Positions 51,348 to 60,359 of a DNA stretch of 64,000 nucleotides are shown here, one piece after another. Both the position numbers and the translations under genes were made by a program. Every line of letters starts with the position of its first letter. Position 1 is the first letter of the stretch. Source of the stretch: Ardenticatena sp. (GTDB taxonomy: Bacteria > Chloroflexota > Anaerolineae > Ardenticatenales > Ardenticatenaceae); contig WFOS01000004.1 of assembly GCA_015487975.1 (NCBI GenBank), positions 1 to 64,000 on the forward strand. Direction: 5' to 3'. The notes beneath the pieces were generated by a model. It made no database searches, was not told the origin of the DNA, and was given only the letters and a program-made list of their open reading frames with translations.

Positions 51348-53787
51348 AGCGTTCCGTCGCCATCCAGAGCATGCGCCCGTCAGTCGCAGCGTGTACCGTG
51401 CCGTCTTCGTCGGTACGCCAGACCCGCACACCCGCATCGCGCAACCGCCCCAGCACCACGTTGTCGGGGTGACCGTAGCGGTTGCCGGCCCCCACAGAAA
51501 CCACGGCAAAGCGGGGGCGCACCACATCGAGGAAAGGGCGTGTGGTGGATGAAGCACTGCCGTGGTGCGCCACTTTGAGCAAACCACACGGTGTCAGCAC
51601 GCCACTGCGCACCATTTCGGCTTCAGCGGGGGCTTCGATGTCGCCCGTCAACAGCGCACAAAACCGCCCATACCGCAGACGCATCACCACCGAATTGTCG
51701 TTTTCGAGACGATCGCTCTGCACGTACGGGCGCGGCGGGCCCAACACATCGAGCCAGACCCCCGCCCCCAGGTCGAACTGCTGCCCACGGCGGGCTTCGA
51801 CCAGCTGCGCCTGTTCGGCTGCTAGCGCGGTTTCCCACGCTTCCCACAATGCCGTGCCGTCAGCCAGTCCAGGCTGAAGCACCATGTTCACCTGGTACCG
51901 TTCCAGCACACCAGGCAGCCCGCCCAAATGGTCGGCATCAGCATGAGTGAGCACCAACATGTCCAGCGTGCGATCCCACGGGGGCAGATGCGTCCCCACC
52001 CGTGCCAGCAGCACTTGTGGATCGGCGCCGCCGTCGATGAGCAGTTGCTTGCCATCGGGGGTGATGATGAGCAGCGCATCACCCTGCCCCACGTCGAGCG
52101 CGTAGAGGTGCAAACGCCCATCGGGCGCATGTTGCGCCGCCAGCCAGGGCAATGCGGCAAAGACGATCAGCACCGCCAGCCCCACGGTTTGCCAACGTGC
52201 AACGTATGTCTGCCAGAGCATCCGCACACGTTCGCGCCAGGGGGGCTGCGTGGCATACCCCCAGACAAGCGCCAGCCCCACGTAGTAGCCCAACAGGCTG
52301 CGCGTCCCAAACCCGCCCACATCCACACTGGCGAAGGGCAACCGCGCTGTCCATTCCACCATGGCAAACGTCCACGTCAGCCCCAGCCACGGGATCCACG
52401 CCAGCAGACGCCCCAGTGGCAACCAGACCAACCCTGCCAGCAATGCCGCCCCACCACCCAGCATGACCCACGCCTGCACAGGCAAAATCAACAGATTGGT
52501 GAGCAACGAAACCAGCGAGAGCCGCCCAAACACGCTCACGATGAGCGGCGTGGTGAGCAACTGCGCAGCAAACGTGACGATGAGTGCATCATTCAACAGC
52601 GCCATCAGCGTTGCGCGACGTGTCCCCAACCAGGCGAGGCGGTGTTCCACCCAGACGGTAAGCGCGGGGACAAACAGAATCAGCGCCAGCGTTGCCAGCG
52701 CCGAAAGTTGAAACCCCAAATCGTACAGCGTGAACGGGTTGGCAAGCGTCATCACCAACGCACTGGCCGCCAACGAATTGAGCGCCAGGCTGCGCCGACC
52801 GAGATGGAGCGCCACCACGTAGAGAATGCCCATCAGTGCGGCGCGGCTGACGGCGGCATCTGCCCCGACGAGCAGCGCGTAGAGCGCCACCCCCCCCACG
52901 GCCAGCCACGTGGCACGGCGTTCCCCCACCAGCCGCCTGCCCAGTACCAGGAAGAGCCCCGCGATAATGGAAATGTTGAAACCCGAAATCACGATGATGT
53001 GCGTGGTTCCCGTACGGTTGAACGCTTCCATGAGGTCGTCGGGAATGCCGCTTTCGATACCAAGCAGAATGCCATTCAGCAAGGCCGCGTGCGGTTCGGG
53101 TGTGATGGCGTTCAGCGTGGCCGACGCTCGATCGCGCACGGCGTAGAGCAGATGGTAGAAACGCCGACCATGCCCATGTTCCAGCAACGTGGCCGACGCA
53201 CGTCGAACCAGGCTATACACGCCTTTGCGGGCAAGATAGGCGCGGTAGTCGAAATCGTCGAAGGTCGGGGGTGTTTCCAGTATCCCACGCACCGCCAGGC
53301 GATCACCGTACTGGTAAGCCGGGTAACGCCCCAGCGAGACGATGAAGTGCCCTTGCACGGGGCGGCGTTCACCGTTCGGCAAGATGATGGCTTCGGCAGC
53401 AATCCGCAGGCGCTGGCGTGTGCCCTCACGTTCGGGGTAGGCCGCCACCCATCCTTCGACACGCACGCGTTCGCCTAGGTCGTTATACATCGCCAGGTCG
53501 TCGGCATCGAAGGTGGGGCGTGCCCATGCGGTACGCGCAGCACCACTCCCAAACGCCGCCACCAATACAAGCGCCAACAAGCGTCGGTCGCGCAAAGGAT
53601 GAATGCGAAAGAGCACATCCGCAGGGCGAGCACGCCGCCAGGCATGCCACCGATACCCCCCCACGCCGAGCCAGGCCACGCACGCCACCAATCCCCACAT
53701 GCCGAACGGCACGGGCAGCGCAACCGCGGCCGCAATCCCGAACAGCCAGGCAATCACAGCCGCCACAAGCGGCGAAAGGTGTTGCAT
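51346..53787 (-). CDS. comEC: ComEC/Rec2-type DNA internalisation protein
   Basis: ComEC forms the inner-membrane channel for single-stranded DNA during natural transformation. The 813-aa protein has N-terminal helices and a soluble OB-like part (YPAYQYGDRLAVRG), the competence domain with TTHIIVISGFNISIIAGL (about residues 240-257), multiple helices, and a C-terminal metallo-beta-lactamase domain with LTHADADHLGGLP and VAHHGSASS. All three parts are present, so it appears functional. No other com genes are in the window. It follows radC by 30 nt. Confidence 0.95.
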   Translation of the reverse strand: MQHLSPLVAAVIAWLFGIAAAVALPVPFGMWGLVACVAWLGVGGYRWHAWRRARPADVLFRIHPLRDRRLLALVLVAAFGSGAARTAWARPTFDADDLAMYNDLGERVRVEGWVAAYPEREGTRQRLRIAAEAIILPNGERRPVQGHFIVSLGRYPAYQYGDRLAVRGILETPPTFDDFDYRAYLARKGVYSLVRRASATLLEHGHGRRFYHLLYAVRDRASATLNAITPEPHAALLNGILLGIESGIPDDLMEAFNRTGTTHIIVISGFNISIIAGLFLVLGRRLVGERRATWLAVGGVALYALLVGADAAVSRAALMGILYVVALHLGRRSLALNSLAASALVMTLANPFTLYDLGFQLSALATLALILFVPALTVWVEHRLAWLGTRRATLMALLNDALIVTFAAQLLTTPLIVSVFGRLSLVSLLTNLLILPVQAWVMLGGGAALLAGLVWLPLGRLLAWIPWLGLTWTFAMVEWTARLPFASVDVGGFGTRSLLGYYVGLALVWGYATQPPWRERVRMLWQTYVARWQTVGLAVLIVFAALPWLAAQHAPDGRLHLYALDVGQGDALLIITPDGKQLLIDGGADPQVLLARVGTHLPPWDRTLDMLVLTHADADHLGGLPGVLERYQVNMVLQPGLADGTALWEAWETALAAEQAQLVEARRGQQFDLGAGVWLDVLGPPRPYVQSDRLENDNSVVMRLRYGRFCALLTGDIEAPAEAEMVRSGVLTPCGLLKVAHHGSASSTTRPFLDVVRPRFAVVSVGAGNRYGHPDNVVLGRLRDAGVRVWRTDEDGTVHAATDGRMLWMATER

Positions 53788-53817
53788 GTGTGTCTCCTCT
53801 CACGTTCAGCAGGTCGC

Positions 53818-54537
53818 TCACACAAAGCCGCCCAACCCACGTTCGCGCAAGCTGACCCAGCGGTTCTGCCCGATGATCAGGTGGTCGAGCACTTTGATGT
53901 CGAGCAAGCGACCGGCTTCCACAATGCTTTGGGTGACGCGCACATCTTCGGGGCTGGGCGTGGGGTCGCCACTGGGGTGATTATGGGCGATGAGGATCGC
54001 AGCGGCATTGGCGCGGATGGCATCGCGGAAGACTTCGGCGACACGTACCACCGAGGCATTGAGGCTTCCCTTGTAGAGCGTCTTGACCGCCATGACCATG
54101 TTTTTGGTGTCGAGGAGCACCACGCGCATCACTTCTTGCGTCAGATGCATCATGTCGGGCATGAGCAAGCGGGCCGCGTCTTCGGGGGAACCGATTTTGG
54201 CGCGGGCGTCGGGCGTCATGCGTGCCAAGCGACGCCCAATTTCCAGCGCGGCCAGCAATTGCGCCGTCTTGGCAGGGCCCAACCCTCTGGCGCTTTGCTG
54301 AATGTCAAGCGCATCAGCGCGAGAGAGCCCCAGCAAGCCACCAAAATGCACCAGCAGGTGCTGGCTCAGCGTCACGACGTTCATCCCACGCACACCAGTC
54401 CGTAGCAAAATGGCAATCAGTTCCGCATCGGAAAGCACGCCAGCGCCATGTTTCAGCAAACGTTCACGTGGGCGCTCATCGAAGGGCAAATCACGCATCA
54501 TCAACGGGCGGTACTCGTTTTCATCGTGCGAGGACAT
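53818..54537 (-). CDS. radC: RadC/JAB-domain protein
   Basis: The 239-aa protein has an N-terminal helix-hairpin-helix-like region (MRDLPFDERPRERLLKHG) and a C-terminal JAB/MPN domain with the metal motif HNHPSGDPTPSPED. The name RadC is historical; its true function is unsettled, and a DNA repair role in E. coli was not confirmed. Its location next to comEC is common and suggests a link with DNA uptake or recombination. Confidence 0.93.
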   Translation of the reverse strand: MSSHDENEYRPLMMRDLPFDERPRERLLKHGAGVLSDAELIAILLRTGVRGMNVVTLSQHLLVHFGGLLGLSRADALDIQQSARGLGPAKTAQLLAALEIGRRLARMTPDARAKIGSPEDAARLLMPDMMHLTQEVMRVVLLDTKNMVMAVKTLYKGSLNASVVRVAEVFRDAIRANAAAILIAHNHPSGDPTPSPEDVRVTQSIVEAGRLLDIKVLDHLIIGQNRWVSLRERGLGGFV

Positions 54538-54680
54538 GCGGAAGACTCCTGAGGGTCGATTGTTCGAGTGGTACGACGCGGATGCGAAACGAAGGCATGA
54601 TGCACGCAGGCATTGTACGAGAAAAGGATTTCACCTGTCAACTCTTCTGCTTTGCCGCCCATGGCCCCATTCAGCCCAAA

Positions 54681-54709
54681 ATGACACGCGCTTCCAACCC
54701 AGTTATACT
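54681..54709 (+). promoter_or_regulatory. Promoter of BtuF-like gene
   Basis: ATGACA (54681-54686) and TATACT (54704-54709) are 17 nt apart; a GGAGG site follows upstream of the start codon. Confidence 0.5.
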
Positions 54710-54750
54710 TCCATAGGCAGAACAAGCACGACTCGAACAGGAGGAACGCC

Positions 54751-55545
54751 ATGCCACTCTGCGATGTGCGCGGCAAATGTTTCGACCCGATTGAACCCCC
54801 CGAACGTCTGGTCAGCCTGGTGCCCAGCACCACCGAAACCCTTTTCGCGCTGGGGCTGGGCGATGCCTTGGTGGGCTACACACGCTTTTGCGTCCACCCC
54901 GCCGACCAGGTAACACCCGACAAGTGGGTAGGCGGCACCAAGAACCCCAAAATCGAACGTATCATTGCCCTGCGCCCCCAGCTCGTGCTGGCCAACCGCG
55001 AGGAAAACCGCCGCGAAGACGTGGAAACCCTCGAAGCCGCTGGGGTGCCCGTTTGGGTGGCCGAACCCACTACCGTGGAAGAAGCCATCGCCGACATTCG
55101 TACGCTCGGCAGCCTGCTCAATCGTCGCCAACAGGCTGCCCGTCTCGCATCAGAGATCGAAGCAGCTGTTGCCCAGGCCCGCGCTGCCGAGATTACCCCC
55201 TGGCGCTTTGCTTACGTCATCTGGCGTGAGCCGTGGATGGCCGCCGGAACACAAACTTTCATCAACAACCTGCTGACGCTCGTGGGAGGCGTCAACGTCT
55301 TCGAAGGACGCTACCCCGCCTTCGACTGGGAAACGCTGCGCGCCGCCCGCCCCGACGTCGTCTTGCTGGCGTCGGAACCCTACCCCTTCCGCGAAGAGCA
55401 TGCCGCCGAGGTACGCAGCACCCTGAACGACGCGGTACAGGTCCACCTGGTGGATGGCGAGCTGCTCTCGTGGCATGGTGTACGCCTGCGCGAAGGTGTG
55501 CCCTATGCGCTCCGCCTGGCGCACACCATCCTGGAACACACCTGA
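54751..55545 (+). CDS. BtuF-like helical-backbone metal/cobalamin-binding protein without signal peptide
   Basis: The 264-aa protein has the type III solute-binding protein layout: RLVSLVPSTTETLFALGLGDALVG near the start, IIALRPQLVLAN, VWVAEPTTVEEA, and RAARPDVVLLASEPYPF near the end, joined by a long central helix. This matches BtuF-like vitamin B12 or haem binding proteins. Members usually have a signal peptide or lipobox; here the protein begins MPLCDVRGKCFDP with none, so it may be cytosolic or the start may differ. No ABC permease or ATPase is adjacent. Confidence 0.85.
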   Translation: MPLCDVRGKCFDPIEPPERLVSLVPSTTETLFALGLGDALVGYTRFCVHPADQVTPDKWVGGTKNPKIERIIALRPQLVLANREENRREDVETLEAAGVPVWVAEPTTVEEAIADIRTLGSLLNRRQQAARLASEIEAAVAQARAAEITPWRFAYVIWREPWMAAGTQTFINNLLTLVGGVNVFEGRYPAFDWETLRAARPDVVLLASEPYPFREEHAAEVRSTLNDAVQVHLVDGELLSWHGVRLREGVPYALRLAHTILEHT

Positions 55546-55679
55546 CGGTGTTTAACACTTTTCTTACACATTTGCACACATTTTTCACATTCTCTGCACA
55601 GCCCTTCCAAACCTTCCCGCTATCGTACATCATGCCAACCGATGGCAACAACCAACAAACCACGAAGGGAGGGTTCACA

Positions 55680-56330
55680 ATGAAAAAGAAACTGTTCTAC
55701 GCCACATCGATTGCTCTTGTGCTCGGCGTGCTTGCACTAGCGGCGGGCGTCATCTGGGCACCGTCGAGCGCGTCGGCGCAAACGCCCGACACCACCAGCA
55801 TGGCGGGCAAGGTGGAGCACATCTTCCGCGGTATGCGTGACGTGATGGATCAATTCCTGGCCGAAGAACTGGGCATTACTGTGGAGGAATTGCAAGCCGC
55901 GCGTGAACGCGCCGCCGACCGCGCGCTTGACTATGCCGTCGAACAAGGCCGCCTGACGCAAGAACAAGCCGACTTGATGCGTGCCCGCCACGCCATGAAA
56001 ACATACGTCGACCCGCAGGCAGTGCTCGCCGAGCAACTGGGCATCACCGTGGAAGAGCTGCAAGCCGCGCGTGAAAATGGCACCCTGCGCGACCTGCTCG
56101 CCGACCTTGACCGCGACGCCCTGCGCGATGCCATGAAAGCGGCCTGGAACGCTGCCATCGATCAGGCGGTTGCCGACGGCGCCATCAGTGAAGACGTTGC
56201 CGAACAACTGCGCGACCGTGGCCCTGGCTTCGGGGGCAAATTCGGCCACGGGCGTGGGCGTGGGCGGCATGGGAGCAAACCCGCACCTGGCCGCGGCTTC
56301 GGCGCTCCCGGCTTTGGGTTCGACGGCTAA
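55680..56330 (+). CDS. Secreted YckD/DUF2680-like protein with repeated helical motif
   Basis: The 216-aa precursor has an N-terminal signal peptide (hydrophobic residues about 7-28, likely cleavage after SSASAQ). The mature part contains two copies of a motif of the form LAE-x-LGITVEELQAARE (around residues 60-74 and 118-132) and one GRLTQEQADLMRAR, typical of DUF2680/YckD. The C-terminal 35 residues are Gly/Arg/His-rich. The start is ATG 55680 with AGGGAGGG upstream. The function is unknown; similar proteins are secreted or wall-associated. Confidence 0.8.
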   Translation: MKKKLFYATSIALVLGVLALAAGVIWAPSSASAQTPDTTSMAGKVEHIFRGMRDVMDQFLAEELGITVEELQAARERAADRALDYAVEQGRLTQEQADLMRARHAMKTYVDPQAVLAEQLGITVEELQAARENGTLRDLLADLDRDALRDAMKAAWNAAIDQAVADGAISEDVAEQLRDRGPGFGGKFGHGRGRGRHGSKPAPGRGFGAPGFGFDG

Positions 56331-56352
56331 GCCGCCATCCGTTTCACACACC

Positions 56353-56382
56353 AACCGCCAGGCCACCACTGGTCTGGCGGTT
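56353..56382 (+). terminator. Terminator of DUF2680-like gene
   Basis: The stem AACCGCCAGGCC / GGTCTGGCGGTT (one G-T pair) with a 6-nt loop is followed by TTTG. Confidence 0.75.
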
Positions 56383-56392
56383 TTGCGTGCGC

Positions 56393-56422
56393 AAAAAAAA
56401 AGCCCCCGCACATAGCGGGGGC
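56393..56422 (-). terminator. Terminator of zinc-ribbon membrane protein gene
   Basis: The stem GCCCCCGC / GCGGGGGC with a 5-nt loop is preceded on the plus strand by nine A, i.e. a T tract on the minus strand. Confidence 0.9.
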
Positions 56423-56443
56423 GTCTTCAAGCCGGTTTTCGTC

Positions 56444-56872
56444 TTACGTGCCGCAATAGGGGCACACATTCCATTCCAGGCGCATCAACTTGCCGCAGTT
56501 GGCGCATTTGTTTTTCAGGCGCGTGGCACAATTCGGGCATACCAAAAAATCATCGCGCACCGGCGTGTGGCACGATGGGCAAACCTGGCGGTCTTCGATC
56601 TCCTGCAACAAAGCTTCTTCTTCCAGCGAGCGCTCATACTGCTCGGCCAACGTTTCGCGTGGGCGCAACAGCAAATAAATTGGCAATCCCAAAATGTTGA
56701 ATACTGCCACCAAAAGTACCGCCAGCAAAATGGCGAAAATATCCCGCGTGCGGGCGCGAATGTCGTTGTACGTCCAAATGATCAGGCTCACCCACAACGC
56801 CAACGCAAACGCTGTGAAAAACGCAATCGTCGCCTGAACCAGTACACTGAGATTGACGGGCAAGTTTTCCAT
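56444..56872 (-). CDS. Membrane protein with double zinc ribbon
   Basis: The 142-aa protein has two hydrophobic segments (about residues 9-32 and 44-68), an acidic amphipathic helix (LAEQYERSLEEEALLQEIED) and two C-terminal zinc ribbons: CPSCHTPVRDDFLVCPNC and CANCGKLMRLEWNVCPYC. The ribbons face the cytosol by the positive-inside rule. The function is unknown; double-zinc-ribbon proteins often mediate protein contacts. Confidence 0.78.
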   Translation of the reverse strand: MENLPVNLSVLVQATIAFFTAFALALWVSLIIWTYNDIRARTRDIFAILLAVLLVAVFNILGLPIYLLLRPRETLAEQYERSLEEEALLQEIEDRQVCPSCHTPVRDDFLVCPNCATRLKNKCANCGKLMRLEWNVCPYCGT

Positions 56873-57060
56873 AAGGCCTCAAGTCTCCTTTTCACGTTGA
56901 TCCGTGAAGGACAATCACGCTCAAACGGCGCGGATTATAGCAAAGAGCGCCTATTCGTGCGAATATGGCACAAGAGAGAATTCGCATTTTGCCCAATCGA
57001 CACTATACTGTGCCCGAACCCAAGCGTGTGTGAGATGAGTGTTCAGGTGGTGAGACGCAG

Positions 57061-58875
57061 ATGGACCAGCAACATATTCGCAATTTTTGCATCATTGCCC
57101 ATATCGACCATGGGAAAAGTACCCTGGCCGACCGCTTACTTGTGGCCACAGGAACGATTACCGAGCGCGAAATGAAAGAACAGGTCCTCGATGATATGGA
57201 CCTGGAACGCGAGCGCGGCGTCACCATCAAAGCCAGCGCTGTGCGTATGCTCTACACTGCCCCCGACGGTGAAACTTACGAACTCAACTTGATCGACACA
57301 CCCGGCCATGTGGACTTCACCTATGAAGTGCGCCGCGCCCTGCAAGCCGCCGAAGGCGCCATCCTTGTGGTGGACGCCACACAGGGCATCGAAGCCCAGA
57401 CACTCGCCAACCTCTACATGGCACTCGACGCCGACTTGGAAATCATCCCCGTTGTCAACAAAATCGATCTGCCCGCCGCCCAACCCGACCTGGTGGCCGA
57501 AGAAATCGAAAACCTGCTCGGCTTCCCCGCCGAAGAGGTCATCCCCGTCTCGGCCAAAACCGGCCAAAACGTGGAACAGGTGCTGCAAGCAGTGGTCGAA
57601 AAGGTGCCGCCGCCGTCGGGCAACCCCGACGCCCCGCTGCGAGCGCTCGTCTTCGACAGCCACTACGACCCCTACAAAGGCGTGATTGCCTACGTGCGCG
57701 TGGTGGACGGCTCGATTGCCACCAACCAGAAACTGCGACTGATGGCCGCCAACCTGGACATGGAAGCTCTCGAAATCGGCACGTTCAGCCCTCGCATGAC
57801 ACCCACCGGCCGCCTGGAAACGGGTGAAGTGGGCTACGTCGCCACAGGATTGAAAGAAGTGCAAGACGTGCGCGTGGGCGACACCATCACACTCGCCAGC
57901 CATCCCGCCGCCGAACCACTGCCGGGGTATGAACCCGCCAAGCCGATGGTCTTTGCCGGCATCTACCCGGTGGACAACGAAGATTATCTCGATCTGCGCG
58001 AAGCGCTCGACAAACTGCGCCTGAACGATGCCGCGCTCATCTATGAACCCGAAAACAGTGCCGCGTTGGGGCAAGGCTTCCGTGTCGGCTTTCTTGGCCT
58101 CTTCCACATGGAAATCGTGCAAGAGCGCCTGGAACGCGAATACAACCTGAACCTGATTGCGACCGCGCCCAGCGTGGTCTATCGTGTGGTGCTCACCAAT
58201 GGGGAAGAAATCGAAATCGATAGCCCCGCCGACCTGCCCGACCCCAGCAAAATCGAAGAGATTTTGGAACCGTGGATGCGCGTCCAAATCTGGACACCCA
58301 GCGACTACATTGGCCCTATCATGGAGCTGGTGACCAACCGCCGTGGTATCTTCGAGAAGATGGAATACCTGGACGAAAAGCGTGTCCTGCTTACCTATCA
58401 GTTGCCGCTGAGCGAGCTCATCGTGGACTTCTACGACCAGCTCAAAAGCCGCACACGGGGCTACGCATCCATGGACTACCAGTTCAGCGGCTACCAGCCT
58501 GGCGACCTGGTGAAGCTGGACATCCTCGTCAACGAACAGCCGGTGGATGCGCTGAGCATCATCGTCCACCGTGACCAGGCGTACGAAAAAGGTTCGGCGC
58601 TGGTACGCCGCCTGAAAGAGGTCATCCCTCGCCAGCAATTCAAAGTGCCCATTCAGGCCGCCATCGGCAAGCGCGTCATTGCCCGCCAAACCGTGCCTGC
58701 TTTGCGAAAAGACGTGCTTGCCAAGTGCTACGGCGGTGACGTGACACGCAAGCGCAAATTGCTCGAAAAGCAGAAAGAGGGCAAGAAGCGTTTGAAGAAA
58801 TTGGGCAATGTGGAGATTCCACAAGAGGCCTTCATGGCCGTGCTCAAAATCGGCGACAGCAGCAGCAAAAAATAA
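57061..58875 (+). CDS. lepA: Elongation factor 4 (LepA)
   Basis: LepA is a ribosome-binding translational GTPase involved in initiation/30S biogenesis and stress. The 604-aa length is standard. G motifs are visible: AHIDHGKST (G1), GVTIKA (G2), DTPGHVDF (G3), NKIDLP (G4) and SAKTG (G5). The unique C-terminal domain is present (ANGERVIARQ-like [37 protein letters not shown]). It is preceded by a TATACT at 57004-57009 and followed by a strong terminator. Confidence 0.97.
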   Translation: MDQQHIRNFCIIAHIDHGKSTLADRLLVATGTITEREMKEQVLDDMDLERERGVTIKASAVRMLYTAPDGETYELNLIDTPGHVDFTYEVRRALQAAEGAILVVDATQGIEAQTLANLYMALDADLEIIPVVNKIDLPAAQPDLVAEEIENLLGFPAEEVIPVSAKTGQNVEQVLQAVVEKVPPPSGNPDAPLRALVFDSHYDPYKGVIAYVRVVDGSIATNQKLRLMAANLDMEALEIGTFSPRMTPTGRLETGEVGYVATGLKEVQDVRVGDTITLASHPAAEPLPGYEPAKPMVFAGIYPVDNEDYLDLREALDKLRLNDAALIYEPENSAALGQGFRVGFLGLFHMEIVQERLEREYNLNLIATAPSVVYRVVLTNGEEIEIDSPADLPDPSKIEEILEPWMRVQIWTPSDYIGPIMELVTNRRGIFEKMEYLDEKRVLLTYQLPLSELIVDFYDQLKSRTRGYASMDYQFSGYQPGDLVKLDILVNEQPVDALSIIVHRDQAYEKGSALVRRLKEVIPRQQFKVPIQAAIGKRVIARQTVPALRKDVLAKCYGGDVTRKRKLLEKQKEGKKRLKKLGNVEIPQEAFMAVLKIGDSSSKK

Positions 58876-58896
58876 TCTTCATCCTCTGGATACGTG

Positions 58897-58929
58897 AACG
58901 GGCAGGCTTGTGAGTGCCTGCCCGTTTTT
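58897..58929 (+). terminator. lepA terminator
   Basis: The 11-bp stem AACGGGCAGGC / GCCTGCCCGTT with an 8-nt loop is followed by TTT. Confidence 0.9.
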
Positions 58930-58939
58930 GGATCGTTCT

Positions 58940-59695
58940 CTATGCCGCGGGCTTCCGCACCACCCAAACCTGCACAGAGCTCGCATCGGTCAGTGCTTCA
59001 TCGTTGAAACCGCCATACACCGCCTCGATGAAGAAGCCCGTGGCGTCCAACATGGCACGCAGTTCGCGCGGCCAGAACCAACCTCGCTCTTCCAGGCGGT
59101 GCCGCCGTGCGCGGGTAGTGCCCGTGGCGTCCACATCTTCTTCGACAATGTGGCGCGTTTCGCATTGCGCCACCACGTCGTAGGCGCGCCGTTCCCACAC
59201 ATGCCGCACGCCCCCATCGTTCAATGGTGTGCTCCCCCGCCAGATGAGGGTTTGCCCCGTCGGGAGTAGGTAAGGCGCGATGGCGTGCATGTCGGGCAAG
59301 GGGACATCGAACATGAATTTGCCCCCCACTTGCAACAGGCCATGCACGTGCCGCAAAAAAGCCATCACTGCCTCGTACGCCAGCAGGCGGGTGAGCCGTC
59401 CCTCGGGGAGGAAGAGCATACCAGGACGAAACGGCAGGCGTACCTGCGGCCACGCCGCTGCAAGTGTCTCCACTGGCAGGTGGCGTTCCTGTGCAAACAC
59501 CTGCAACGCCTGCAAAAGCCCCTCATCCTCACCAACCGCCACCATGCGAATGTGCTGGTCGGCCAGCGTCAGCGTGTAGCGTCCATGCACCACGCCCAGT
59601 TCGACCACAGGCTCTGGCATACGGCGGGCGTGCCGATAGTAGCAGCGCACATCATCGGCCACATCGTCGGGATGGGGAATGCTGAACCGTGGCAT
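58940..59695 (-). CDS. SAM-methyltransferase-like protein
   Basis: The 251-aa protein follows the class I methyltransferase layout: a first strand ending PVVELGVVHGRYTLTLA (motif I, with the Gly-x-Gly partly lost), an acidic end of the second strand (VGEDEGLLQAL), then YEAVMAFLRHVHGLLQVGGKFMFDVP as motifs IV-V. Because the glycine-rich loop is altered, activity is uncertain. It lies 3 nt after the DUF1684 gene in the uvrC operon. The substrate is unknown. Confidence 0.72.
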   Translation of the reverse strand: MPRFSIPHPDDVADDVRCYYRHARRMPEPVVELGVVHGRYTLTLADQHIRMVAVGEDEGLLQALQVFAQERHLPVETLAAAWPQVRLPFRPGMLFLPEGRLTRLLAYEAVMAFLRHVHGLLQVGGKFMFDVPLPDMHAIAPYLLPTGQTLIWRGSTPLNDGGVRHVWERRAYDVVAQCETRHIVEEDVDATGTTRARRHRLEERGWFWPRELRAMLDATGFFIEAVYGGFNDEALTDASSVQVWVVRKPAA

Positions 59696-59698
59696 AGG

Positions 59699-60340
59699 CT
59701 ACGCCTCGTCAGGGTGGGTGGTGGGTGGTGAAAAGGCTTTCTCGCCCGCGCGAATGGGCACGCGAAGCCAATTCTCGATCGGTGGGAGCGGGCAACGCCA
59801 CTGGTCACTGTACGCGCAAAACGGGTTGTATGCCAGATTGAAATCTACCAGCAACGTGTTGTCATCCAGCAAGATCGGTTCCAGATAGCGTCCTGCGCCG
59901 TAGGTTTCGGTACCGCTGGTGGCGTCGCGGAAGGGCAGGAAGAGAAGCCCGTTCCGTACATCGCGATAGACCGCCAGCCGCACCGGCTCGCCATCCACTT
60001 CAAAAGAGATGAAGCCGAGACGTTCGTATTCCTGCTCGTCGCCCGTGCTCATCTGCAGGGTGATGCGTGTCCCCGATGGGTCGCGTTCCAGTGGCACAAC
60101 CAGCCGCAACGCCGGATTGGGTGGGTAATACGCCAGCCCCTGGAACGATGCGCGCACGTCCTCGGGAAGAGGGGAATGCGGATCGGTTTTGAAAAAGTGA
60201 TCCTTTTCGGCACGACTTGCCCGCAATGCCGCTGCGTATGCATCTTCATCGATGGGCGAACCAACTTCGTTGGTCGATGTGGTTGGCGACGTGCTGTCGC
60301 TCCACCCCAATACACGCCGCACTTTTCCCCAAATGCTCAT
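59699..60340 (-). CDS. DUF1684-domain protein
   Basis: The 213-aa protein has the DUF1684 core: LRASRAEKDHFFKTDPHSPL, FQGLAYYPPNPALR, and YGAGRYLEPILLDDNTLLVDFNLAYNPFCAY, with PPIENWLRVPIRAGEKAF at the end. This family has no proven function. An N-terminal stretch (MSIWGKVRRVLGW) may be amphipathic. The start has GGAGGG 5 nt upstream. The gene follows uvrC by 19 nt. Confidence 0.85.
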   Translation of the reverse strand: MSIWGKVRRVLGWSDSTSPTTSTNEVGSPIDEDAYAAALRASRAEKDHFFKTDPHSPLPEDVRASFQGLAYYPPNPALRLVVPLERDPSGTRITLQMSTGDEQEYERLGFISFEVDGEPVRLAVYRDVRNGLLFLPFRDATSGTETYGAGRYLEPILLDDNTLLVDFNLAYNPFCAYSDQWRCPLPPIENWLRVPIRAGEKAFSPPTTHPDEA

Positions 60341-60359
60341 AGCACCCTCCTCTTTGCCT

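Noticed and set aside
57136-58824. 562-codon open frame antisense to lepA
   Set aside because: LepA is fully conserved on the plus strand; the antisense frame is a His/Gly/Phe-rich artefact.
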